The notes under the pieces are model-generated. The model ran no database searches. It was given only the letters and a program-made list of their open reading frames with translations, and had not been told where the DNA came from. A stretch of DNA of 64,000 nt, from NCBI RefSeq assembly GCF_000373965.1, contig NZ_KB892866.1, forward strand, positions 152,566 through 216,565. The letters are read 5' to 3'. Shown piece after piece: positions 1 through 7,450 of this stretch. Source of the DNA: Uliginosibacterium gangwonense DSM 18521. Its GTDB lineage: Bacteria > Pseudomonadota > Gammaproteobacteria > Burkholderiales > Rhodocyclaceae. Position numbers and translations under genes: made by a program. Every line of letters starts with the position of its first letter. Position 1 is the stretch's first letter.

Positions 1-855
1 GCTCGCCGAGAGGAGATCAAGCTCGCGGCGAGCAGACGGCGACGCCAAGCCATTGCCGATTACTGTGCCGCCCAGTGGGACTATTCCGTACGTGACATTT
101 CACCCAAACAATTGTCCGCAAGAGCCGCGTTTTCGCTGCTCTGTATCGTCCGCAACGGAGGGTGGATCACGCCGACTACCGTCGGTGCATTGGATGACGG
201 CCATCCGCGTATTGCACCATATACCCTCGAATTTCAAACAGGTTTCCCGCTCCTTATAACTACGCATCAACTGGCTGTGCCCTCACCAGACTCGCCGCTG
301 AAAGCATTTCCTGACGACACGAAAGGCCAACTCAGCTGGAGCCTAGGAAATGTGCATTGGCAACTGCTGATGCGAAATCCTGTAGTCTTTATCCAGGAAC
401 TGGAAACTCTTGTTGCCAGTCGGGCGTGGCCTCTTGGCTGGGCTGAAGAGGTCAGTGAGCTATGGATTGAGCTCGCGATCGCAGAATGCCTTGAATTCGC
501 TGACATAACCGCCGTCAGAAAAGGCCTTCCTATCCCCTGCGTATGGGATATGGCCCCGTTGCTCAAAACCCTGCTCGCTGAGTATTCGGTATCTCAAGTC
601 TTTGCTCTGCTTTGGGCTGCAATTGAAGATACTGCCGCCTTCGTTGAGCACAACTACATTTCCATGAAGCGGGCTGACGATTTTCTCGTCGGCGCGTGCC
701 GACGACGAGCCGACTGGGTTTACGCCGAGGGCTTAACCGTCAGTGGACTTCAGCGCGATGCTATCCTGAGTAGGACACAAGCGAGCTACGTCCTTCATGA
801 CCTATTTCTGAATCATGGGGAGGATGGTTTTTTCAAGAGACCTACTCCAGTATAG
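1..855 (+). CDS. Hypothetical protein, 5' end outside window
   Basis: The reading frame is open from the first base, so the gene starts upstream of the window; a TTG at 112 is only an internal codon. At least 284 residues are visible, ending at a TAG at 853-855. The N-terminal visible part is rich in Arg/Lys; the rest is mostly helical in character, with Trp-rich stretches and no signal peptide or membrane segment. I recognise no family. It lies 65 bases upstream of the HEXXH protein on the same strand, so the two may be co-transcribed. Confidence concerns the coding call, not a function. Confidence 0.6.
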   Translation, partial: ARREEIKLAASRRRRQAIADYCAAQWDYSVRDISPKQLSARAAFSLLCIVRNGGWITPTTVGALDDGHPRIAPYTLEFQTGFPLLITTHQLAVPSPDSPLKAFPDDTKGQLSWSLGNVHWQLLMRNPVVFIQELETLVASRAWPLGWAEEVSELWIELAIAECLEFADITAVRKGLPIPCVWDMAPLLKTLLAEYSVSQVFALLWAAIEDTAAFVEHNYISMKRADDFLVGACRRRADWVYAEGLTVSGLQRDAILSRTQASYVLHDLFLNHGEDGFFKRPTPV

Positions 856-920
856 CCTGTCACCTTTATAATTCGTAAGAGCCAAGAATACGCATATCGA
901 CTGAGAAGGTGACTGAAAAC

Positions 921-2222
921 ATGTTTTTGAAGAGTACGGAGGGGAGCTATGAGCCGGCTTTCTTTATTATCCGAATTGAGGCTGACGAACCGCCGGAACA
1001 GCTTGCGAAAGAAAATGAGTCCACATTCATTCACGAGTATCTTCACTTACTTCAAGATCTAATCTTGCCATATTGCATGCGAGAAAATACTGTCTTACTC
1101 GAGATATTCATGTCGAAAATTGAGAATGCACGAGAAAGAGGGCAAATCCACTTACCAAATGACTACTCCAATGAGGATATTTCCCTCGCAACAAAAATAA
1201 ACCAAACCACTTGGGGAGACTGCTCATTTTGCGACAATGTCGAGAAAATCAATCGAATTGAACTGCAGGAAGCGGCCATTGAAGGCAAAAATTACAAGCT
1301 ACACAAGTACCTTCTCCAGGGTATTGGTATCATTGATTATCATTTTGGTGCTCGAGATTTTCTCGAGTACATCGCCTCCAAGATTGAAGCGCGTCATTTT
1401 CCTAGTGATAACAAGCTGCCTGATCTTCCATACCGGACAGTTGATTTAGTCATTGAGCATGAAGGGCTAGGGTATTTGAGTGATGTAAAACGTATCGCGT
1501 TGGCAGAGTATTGTCTTTTGAACGATAACCCAGCACGCCGTCTTATGGTCGTCATCGGAGATATCAAAAGTAGAATACTCGAAGGGGTGGAATTTGCAGA
1601 TGATGACGAATTTATTGATTTTATTTTGCAACTTGAATGGCTAGCACAAGACATTCCTTTTCGAACGATCGCAGAAAAAATCGCGCAGCGTTATGCGCAG
1701 TTCCAAGAAACATTGGAACGTCTGTTCCCAGAAAATGCCTTTCCCCTAATCTATGCTTGGCTCTCCGAGACCTTGAGGTCCACTCAGGAACTGATCGCTG
1801 GGCGGGGGTTGTTCTCTGCCTTATACCAGATGAACACTGACCAGTTCCGCGAGACGATGAACCTACTGCTCTCAAGGCTGGGAGTTCCACTTATTGTCAA
1901 TGGAAGTGAACAGCTGGGCACCTCGATCGGCGATGATTCATCGAAGTCGCAGTTTATACAAATGCTGATAGTATATCAATTTTCGGAATATATTAAGAAT
2001 GATACGACCTCTTGTCCTTTGTATTCGACTTGCGAGGGAGATACGCCGGAACTCATTAATAGTGATTGCATAGATGCGCCGTTCCGACGTGCATCAAACA
2101 AGGAATTGTGTCCGTTCGGCCTTTTTGTGAAGACTATGGGCCTTTCCACTGTGACTTGGTATAAGCGGGGGCGTCTGATTCCTGGTTGGCAATCAAGCCC
2201 CTTTGGATTAGGGCAACGCTGA
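921..2222 (+). CDS. Hypothetical protein with HEXXH zinc-peptidase signature
   Basis: A 433-residue cytoplasmic protein with no signal peptide. The first 50 residues carry FIHEYLHLLQD, which contains HEYLH, the HEXXH zinc-binding and catalytic motif of gluzincin/metzincin peptidases. A later acidic segment (DFLEYIASKIEA, about residues 150-160) could supply the third, glutamate ligand. The C-terminal third has a cluster of cysteines (CPLYSTC, then SDC and ELCPF), possibly a second metal site. ATG 921 is preferred over GTG 909 because the AGAAGG ribosome site ends right at the GTG but sits about 11 bases before the ATG. Substrate and role are unknown. An IS630 remnant follows, so this may be the edge of an acquired island. 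Confidence 0.65.
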   Translation: MFLKSTEGSYEPAFFIIRIEADEPPEQLAKENESTFIHEYLHLLQDLILPYCMRENTVLLEIFMSKIENARERGQIHLPNDYSNEDISLATKINQTTWGDCSFCDNVEKINRIELQEAAIEGKNYKLHKYLLQGIGIIDYHFGARDFLEYIASKIEARHFPSDNKLPDLPYRTVDLVIEHEGLGYLSDVKRIALAEYCLLNDNPARRLMVVIGDIKSRILEGVEFADDDEFIDFILQLEWLAQDIPFRTIAEKIAQRYAQFQETLERLFPENAFPLIYAWLSETLRSTQELIAGRGLFSALYQMNTDQFRETMNLLLSRLGVPLIVNGSEQLGTSIGDDSSKSQFIQMLIVYQFSEYIKNDTTSCPLYSTCEGDTPELINSDCIDAPFRRASNKELCPFGLFVKTMGLSTVTWYKRGRLIPGWQSSPFGLGQR

Positions 2223-2261
2223 ACAAGTAGCACCAAAAAAGCCGCATAAGCAGTCCTATAG

Positions 2262-2498
2262 AAGCGGTACCTGCCCAGCTGCAGCCCGGAGCTCAATCCG
2301 GAGGAGTGCCTGAACGCAGGCCTCAAACACGCTATCGACTCAAAGAAGCCCGCGCGAACAAAAGCGAAGCTCAAGGCGGCGGCAACCGAGCACATGCAGG
2401 AGCTTGAGCAGTCGCCCGAGCGAGTCATGAAATTCTGCCAGGGGTTACGGGGAAATATGCTGAATGAAAATTTAAACTTTACTTGGCCGGATCAATAG
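2262..2498 (+). pseudogene. IS630-family transposase C-terminal remnant
   Basis: One frame, from just after a stop at 2259 to the TAG at 2496-2498, encodes about 76 residues. It begins LPSCSPELNPEECLN and continues with KHAIDSKKPARTK and a tail ending in RVMKFCQGL. The segment matches the conserved S-P-E-L-N-P-x-E end of the DDE domain of IS630/Tc1-like transposases, including its catalytic Glu. Everything N-terminal is missing, so this is a dead fragment. No inverted repeats were found around it. Confidence 0.75.
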
Positions 2499-2765
2499 GG
2501 GTATGACCTGGATGCAGCTTCATCCCGGCTTCGCCCCATGGCCGATGCCGCTCAGCAGCTAATCCCGGCGGTGCCAATATCCTTCGCGAGCGAGCATCAA
2601 ATGAAACAAAGCGGTAAGTCGGAGGCTATTACTTTGTCGCGCCGTGTTTATGCTTTTTCCGCGAAATTTTGTTAAGGTATATGACGTTGTTCGCATCTTT
2701 AACCTATTGGTGATACGAACCGTCCGCCGTTATTCTGATTATTTGTCACCGCAGGTTCCAATCAA

Positions 2766-3488
2766 ATGAATATCTCATCAGGTTTTCAACGCGTAGCAGC
2801 CGCTGTTCTATTGTTCGCTGGGCTGATTGGCTTGGCTTATGGTTTTGTCATCCATCCTGGTGACTACCAAATCATCTCTGACACTGCTCAATGGGTCTTT
2901 GTTACGCTTGTCTCAAGCACGGTCTTTTTTGTCGGTTGGGCAGGGCTGCGCCGCAATAAATTGACAGCCTATCACCTTAAGGTAATAGACCTAGTTTGGG
3001 TTACTGCTTCCGCAATTGCCGTCGCTTTTGCTGCTATTCAAGCAACTCAGATTTCCGCTGACGCGTACAGAACAGTCATAAAGCATAATATAGAGCAGAG
3101 CCGCAGCGTCGCTAGATCCATGCTTCGGCAAGCATATTCCGACGAATGTCTCGTTCATCAGCGGCTCGGCACAGCTCAATGCAGCAGTTTGCGCACACTT
3201 GGGATTGTAGTGGAGGGCGATGGGTACCTGTCTCCATCTATCGTCGGTGCCGTTTGTCCTCGAACGATTCAACTTGACGCGCCTCCCGCTAACTTCGGCC
3301 CGGCGCTCATTGAGGGGTGCATCAGCGCTGGGTATGCAGCCTATGCAGCGGAGGACCCCGTGCTCGTAGATGAATCGAATGCGTCACGTTGGAAGACGTT
3401 CACCGGACTCTGGCCTCTGTTTTTAATCTTGCTGATTTCCCTGCGCGTGACAAAGAGCGCAGCGGAGGTGTTCTGGGGCATTAAGTAA
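2766..3488 (+). CDS. Hypothetical membrane protein
   Basis: A 240-residue protein with about four hydrophobic segments: residues 8-28, 43-60, 74-93, and one near the C-terminus (WPLFLILLISLRV). A soluble loop of about 110 residues between segments three and four contains four or five cysteines and would face the periplasm or cytoplasm depending on topology. No family recognised. No strong ribosome site is visible before the ATG. It stands alone between the IS630 remnant and a terminator-like hairpin. Confidence 0.6.
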   Translation: MNISSGFQRVAAAVLLFAGLIGLAYGFVIHPGDYQIISDTAQWVFVTLVSSTVFFVGWAGLRRNKLTAYHLKVIDLVWVTASAIAVAFAAIQATQISADAYRTVIKHNIEQSRSVARSMLRQAYSDECLVHQRLGTAQCSSLRTLGIVVEGDGYLSPSIVGAVCPRTIQLDAPPANFGPALIEGCISAGYAAYAAEDPVLVDESNASRWKTFTGLWPLFLILLISLRVTKSAAEVFWGIK

Positions 3489-4126
3489 GCAAGAGAAACA
3501 GTAGCCAACGTGAAAGGCTTTGCTACGTGTCTCTAGCTCTTAGTAATAGCCTTGATGACAAGGTGGTACCTTGCGCACATGAACTTTTGTGGAGTTACAG
3601 ACTTTATTTCCAGGCTGTGCAGAGAAGGGCGATAGCTCCATCTTGTGACAGAACGTGCAAATTTCTTTACTTACTGCAACAGTTCAGGGATGCAGTCTCG
3701 TTATGTTACAAACTCTATTTTTGACAATATGATAATGAACAATAAAGTCTGTCGGGTTGCAATAAAATCTGTCGGAGATTCCCGGCAGATCTGAAACTTT
3801 GCAGACATGCTGAAAAAAGATAGAGCCTTCGGATTTTCCGGGGGCTCTTTTCTTTATGGTTTAGCGGCTGTTCGGTCGAAGTGGTCGGTGGATGTGTGGA
3901 GAACTGGCAGCCACTTTCGGCCCGAAGCGGACTAACACTCAATGGGGAATAAGCTGTATCGACCGTGGTGCGGATTCTTGCCGAACAACTGCGACTGGAA
4001 GTGGGTCCTAATGCTCATGGGTGGGTCAGCTTCGACCGCAAGATGCCTGCTGCGCAAAAGGAACTTGAGTCGATTTCGAAGGCGGTGGACGAACTCATCT
4101 CGCCGAAGCTTGCCTATCAATCCGGG
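3489..4126. other. Gene-poor gap
   Basis: Apart from the hairpin at 3822, this stretch holds no gene I trust. From 3965 a plus-strand frame gives about 54 coding-like residues (ILAEQLRLEVG ... KAVDELISPKLAYQ) before it runs into the antisense of tonB. This could be a gene scrap, but I cannot name it. Confidence 0.4.
3822..3852 (+). terminator. Rho-independent terminator-like hairpin
   Basis: AGAGCC pairs with GGCTCT, with a short inner TCCGG-type pairing, followed by TTTTCTTT. This is a typical stem and U-run on the plus strand. It would end transcription coming from the 2766-3488 gene. Confidence 0.55.
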
Positions 4127-4810
4127 TCACCGGTCTACCTCAAACGACACAGGTATGGCGATTTCCATTTCCCGGCTGGGATGGTCAAAGGGGGCGCTGA
4201 GCATGGCTGTCTTGATCGCGTTGGCATCCAGGACGGCATAGCCGCTGCTGTGGGCAATCGTCAGCGTATTGGATCGAATATTGCCGCTCTCTGTGATGGT
4301 GAACTTGATAACCGGCGTTCCTTCGTAGCCTTCTTTCTTGGCTTCTTCAGGGTACACTAGATTGCTCTGGAATTTTTTCTTGATCTTCACCAGGTACCGT
4401 CTCAGTTCATCCGCATTTGGGTTTGCAGTACTTGATGTCTTTACCGAAGTTTCGTCGTCTGGCTTTTTGGGGGCGACGCCTGCATCAGTAGCCGCAGATA
4501 CGTCAGGCGGAGAAACTGCCTGTGCGACAGGGGATAAATCCTGATTCCTGGCAACAGCGGTTACAGGCTCTTTGGGGTGTGGTATCTGTTCCGGCGTCTT
4601 CCCCGCCTGATCGGCCTTGATGGGCCTTGGTTGAGCGGGGGCGGGGGGTTCTGCCAGCATGCCGTAGAGTTCAAGAGCGAGTTTTTCTGATGCCTTCTGA
4701 GCGGGAGGGAGACGCCACAGTGGCATGGCAAGGACGAACAAGCCAAGATGCAGGGCGACTGAGGTGATGACTGCATATCGAACCGACTTGTTCTTGTCGT
4801 AACCTGACAT
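4127..4810 (-). CDS. tonB: TonB-family energy transducer
   Basis: TonB spans the periplasm and passes proton-motive energy from ExbB-ExbD to outer-membrane receptors. The protein has an N-terminal membrane anchor (about residues 12-30), a Pro/Ala/Lys-rich linker and a C-terminal TonB domain with the usual VYPEEAKKEGYEG segment and final beta strands. The start is ATG 4810, because AGGGGA lies seven bases upstream; the longer frame to 4885 would run into exbD. It is the last gene of a minus-strand operon with exbB and exbD, 40 bases after exbD. Linkage to a two-partner-secretion pair suggests a dedicated rather than general TonB. Confidence 0.88.
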   Translation of the reverse strand: MSGYDKNKSVRYAVITSVALHLGLFVLAMPLWRLPPAQKASEKLALELYGMLAEPPAPAQPRPIKADQAGKTPEQIPHPKEPVTAVARNQDLSPVAQAVSPPDVSAATDAGVAPKKPDDETSVKTSSTANPNADELRRYLVKIKKKFQSNLVYPEEAKKEGYEGTPVIKFTITESGNIRSNTLTIAHSSGYAVLDANAIKTAMLSAPFDHPSREMEIAIPVSFEVDR

Positions 4811-4850
4811 ACGTTTCCCCTGGTGTGATCCTCTTGGCAAGTACTGATTT

Positions 4851-5228
4851 TCAATGCGCTGCAGTTTGCACTGCAACTTTGACAAAATTCAGTTGTTTGA
4901 GTATGTCGGCTACATTGATGAATCCTTGCAGCGACACATCCTTGTCTGCACGAATGATGAAGGGAGTATCTCTTGCCAGGGGCGTGAGTTCTGCCTTGAG
5001 GGCCTCTGCACTCAAGGGCTTGCCATCAAAATATATTGCTCCGTGCGCATCCAGCTCAATGGTCTTGGTCTGCTGCGGTTGCTCCGCGCTCTGGGCTGCA
5101 TGAGGCAGATGAATCGGAATTCTGCCACTGGCGATAAAGCTTGAGGTTGTAAGCACAATGGTGAGCAGAACCAGCATGATGTCAACGAAGGGTATTACGT
5201 TGATCGTGTCAAAAGGCTTTTCATCCAT
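4851..5228 (-). CDS. exbD: ExbD/TolR-family biopolymer transport protein
   Basis: A 125-residue inner-membrane protein. Residues 1-12 are cytoplasmic. A single transmembrane helix (about 12-33) carries the Asp of the FVDIMLVLL motif, the proton-linked residue of ExbD/TolR. A periplasmic domain follows ([14 protein letters not shown], then IIRADKDVS). It works with ExbB to energise TonB. The start overlaps the end of exbB by eight bases, which points to translational coupling. Confidence 0.9.
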   Translation of the reverse strand: MDEKPFDTINVIPFVDIMLVLLTIVLTTSSFIASGRIPIHLPHAAQSAEQPQQTKTIELDAHGAIYFDGKPLSAEALKAELTPLARDTPFIIRADKDVSLQGFINVADILKQLNFVKVAVQTAAH

Positions 5229-5649
5229 GGCTGATCTCCCATTGCAGCATGATTACCTTTACCTTGCGTAGCAGCGTGTTGTAGACCGATACGGCGACCA
5301 ACGCCACAATCAGGCCAATAGCGGTGGCTTTGAGTGCTATGGAAAGCCCTGTCATGATCTTGCTGGGTTCCATGCTTGCATCCAGACCCATGTTGTAGAA
5401 AGTGAGCATGATTCCAAGAACGGTGCCCAACAATCCCAGATAGGGTGCGTTGCTGCCAATTGATCCGATGACAAATAACTTTTCTGTCAGGGCAAGCTCC
5501 AGTGATTTGATGTCAGGAAAATTCATTACTTCCAGGCTGCGGTAAAACATGATCCTCTCGAGTGCAATGGCGACTACCGTGATGCTGAACAATATTAGGA
5601 TCCCGATTACGCCATAATCGATTGCACCTGATATCCAATCCATTTTCAT
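5221..5649 (-). CDS. exbB: ExbB/TolQ/MotA-family proton channel protein
   Basis: A 142-residue inner-membrane protein with three hydrophobic segments and the MotA/TolQ/ExbB signature ([16 protein letters not shown], then [20 protein letters not shown]). ATG 5649 is chosen because AGGAG lies eight bases upstream; the longer frame to 5928 covers the end of the TpsB gene and is a shadow. It lies 19 bases downstream of the transporter gene. It is shorter than E. coli ExbB and lacks that protein's periplasmic N-terminal extension, as is common in compact ExbB proteins. Confidence 0.9.
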   Translation of the reverse strand: MKMDWISGAIDYGVIGILILFSITVVAIALERIMFYRSLEVMNFPDIKSLELALTEKLFVIGSIGSNAPYLGLLGTVLGIMLTFYNMGLDASMEPSKIMTGLSIALKATAIGLIVALVAVSVYNTLLRKVKVIMLQWEISHG

Positions 5650-5668
5650 CGCTTGAACTCCTGGTTTG

Positions 5669-7384
5669 TCAGAACAGTACGCCAATCTGCGCCAATGCCT
5701 TGTTGTGATGATCATTCTTGCGATGATTGCCCATCGGTTGAGATATCTGCATACGGGCAAACACATGGCTGTTCGAGACGGAATAGGACAACCCCGCTTC
5801 GCCAATACTGCTATCCCCTGTAGTGGTATAACCACTATGAGCAGCACGCACGTTGCCATAGTTGAAGAATATGCCCGACGAGTTTTCGAACCCAAGCAGC
5901 GCAGGTAGCGCGTACTTGATTTCGGCACCTAGAAGAAAGCCATTGTCGCCACTCACCCCTTCAGAAAACGATTTGATACCACTTGCGCCAGTGATACTCA
6001 GTTGCTCGCTGCCGTCTAGATTCTTGCCAAGAGAATGCTGTCCGCGTAGCCAGGAGCTTAACGACCATTGCGCATTGAAAGTCAGATTGCCCGTCAAAGA
6101 CAGGTTGAATTTTGAGTAATCCCCAACAGTGTTGGCACCTGCTGCATTGGCCGATTTCTGTGCGGCATCATCAAACCCAAGTCGCCCATATGTAATGCTT
6201 ATCATGACATTTGTGTGGCTGACAATGCTCCCGAGTTTGCCATAGCTGTCTTGCTCCAGGCTCAGGCTTGCCACCTTGGCGCGTTTGGCCGTGGTGGTGC
6301 TGACCGCAGCGATTTCGTCTTTCAAATGCTTGTTGGCAAGGTTGAGCGCAAGGTACAGGCTGCTGTCCCGGCTGCGAAGAATGGGGTAAGAGAAGGTGGC
6401 TTCAACAGTATGTGCAGTACCCGTGGCTTGCAGGTCGGCGTACTCTCCGCCCAGTTTGTATGTGGTACGTGAGGCCGCAATTTCTCCTCTCCATCCGTTC
6501 AGTGACAAGGGGAAGGAATAGGCACCACGCCCATTTTGCAGGCCCTTGGCTTTTGAACTCATTGCACTGAGCGAAAGGCGGTCGGCAAAACCCAGGGGGC
6601 TTTGAATATCCAGGGCTGTGCTGAGACGATTCTTGCCGGTAAAGCGTGAGCCGTAGTCGTCTGCCACCACGTAGCCGCTGATCCGATTCCGAGGTTTTGC
6701 GTCAATTGTGAAATCTGAACTTTCGGGGGTGCTCCCCGGGGCAATGTTGACATCTGGCATGCGGGTGCCGGGCATGTCGTTGACCAGCAGCATGGCACGT
6801 TCCAGCGCCGAACGCTGAATGATGCCTGTGGTATCTCGCGCATGCTCAAATGCACCCAGGATCAGAAAGTCCCTGACCGGAGAAGAATTCTTCAGGTGCA
6901 ATTCTCCGTATCGACCAACGACCACCTTGATCAACAATTCACCACTCTGTGCGTTTTGCTTAGGCACGTAGGCGCGTGCAACCATATAACCACGGTTGCG
7001 GCACAACGCGGTAATGAGTCTTGCCGCTTCGTTGATGTCCCTCATGCTCAAGTCTCGGTCGCGATAGGGGGCGAGCAGGGGCTCCCAATCCTTGGCATCG
7101 ATGAATTCGGCATCTTCAATGCGAAAGACATGAATGTGGATCTTCTCTCCCTCTGCAATTTCCATGGGTTTGTCCATCTCCTGATGGATGTTTGGAGTGT
7201 CCGCAGGTGTGGCCTTGGCTGGTGGAATCGGTGCGTTGGCATCTTTTACAGCATCAGAGATCCCGTAGTTTGGTGTAACCGGGTTGGCGGCAAGTGCCCA
7301 GGGGGCAAGGAAGGACAGTGCGGACAACATTGAAATCCGCGCCAAGGGGGCTGGGAGTTTGCTCGAAATTACGGCAGAAAACAT
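5669..7384 (-). CDS. Two-partner-secretion outer-membrane transporter (TpsB, ShlB/FhaC/HecB family)
   Basis: TpsB proteins are 16-stranded beta-barrels that export one partner exoprotein. This one has 571 residues: a signal peptide ending near ALAA (about residue 33), a first POTRA-type domain ([12 protein letters not shown] ... [17 protein letters not shown]), a second POTRA region (VGRYGELHL ... LLVNDMPG), then the barrel ([20 protein letters not shown] ...), ending in GVLF with the C-terminal Phe typical of outer-membrane proteins. The exoprotein gene lies 66 bases upstream and exbB 19 bases downstream on the same strand. Confidence 0.9.
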   Translation of the reverse strand: MFSAVISSKLPAPLARISMLSALSFLAPWALAANPVTPNYGISDAVKDANAPIPPAKATPADTPNIHQEMDKPMEIAEGEKIHIHVFRIEDAEFIDAKDWEPLLAPYRDRDLSMRDINEAARLITALCRNRGYMVARAYVPKQNAQSGELLIKVVVGRYGELHLKNSSPVRDFLILGAFEHARDTTGIIQRSALERAMLLVNDMPGTRMPDVNIAPGSTPESSDFTIDAKPRNRISGYVVADDYGSRFTGKNRLSTALDIQSPLGFADRLSLSAMSSKAKGLQNGRGAYSFPLSLNGWRGEIAASRTTYKLGGEYADLQATGTAHTVEATFSYPILRSRDSSLYLALNLANKHLKDEIAAVSTTTAKRAKVASLSLEQDSYGKLGSIVSHTNVMISITYGRLGFDDAAQKSANAAGANTVGDYSKFNLSLTGNLTFNAQWSLSSWLRGQHSLGKNLDGSEQLSITGASGIKSFSEGVSGDNGFLLGAEIKYALPALLGFENSSGIFFNYGNVRAAHSGYTTTGDSSIGEAGLSYSVSNSHVFARMQISQPMGNHRKNDHHNKALAQIGVLF

Positions 7385-7450
7385 GACGGAAGCCTCAGTT
7401 TGGAGGGAGAGGGCATTTAATGAGCGGGTAGTGTTGATTCATTGGTATGC

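Noticed and set aside
3527-3724. A 65-residue frame after the membrane protein
   Set aside because: GTG start without ribosome site; the translation is unremarkable and ends before the terminator-like hairpin.
5221-5928. A long exbB frame extending to 5928
   Set aside because: Its first 93 residues are the antisense-like, alternative-frame reading of the TpsB gene end; the ribosome site and family start point to 5649.
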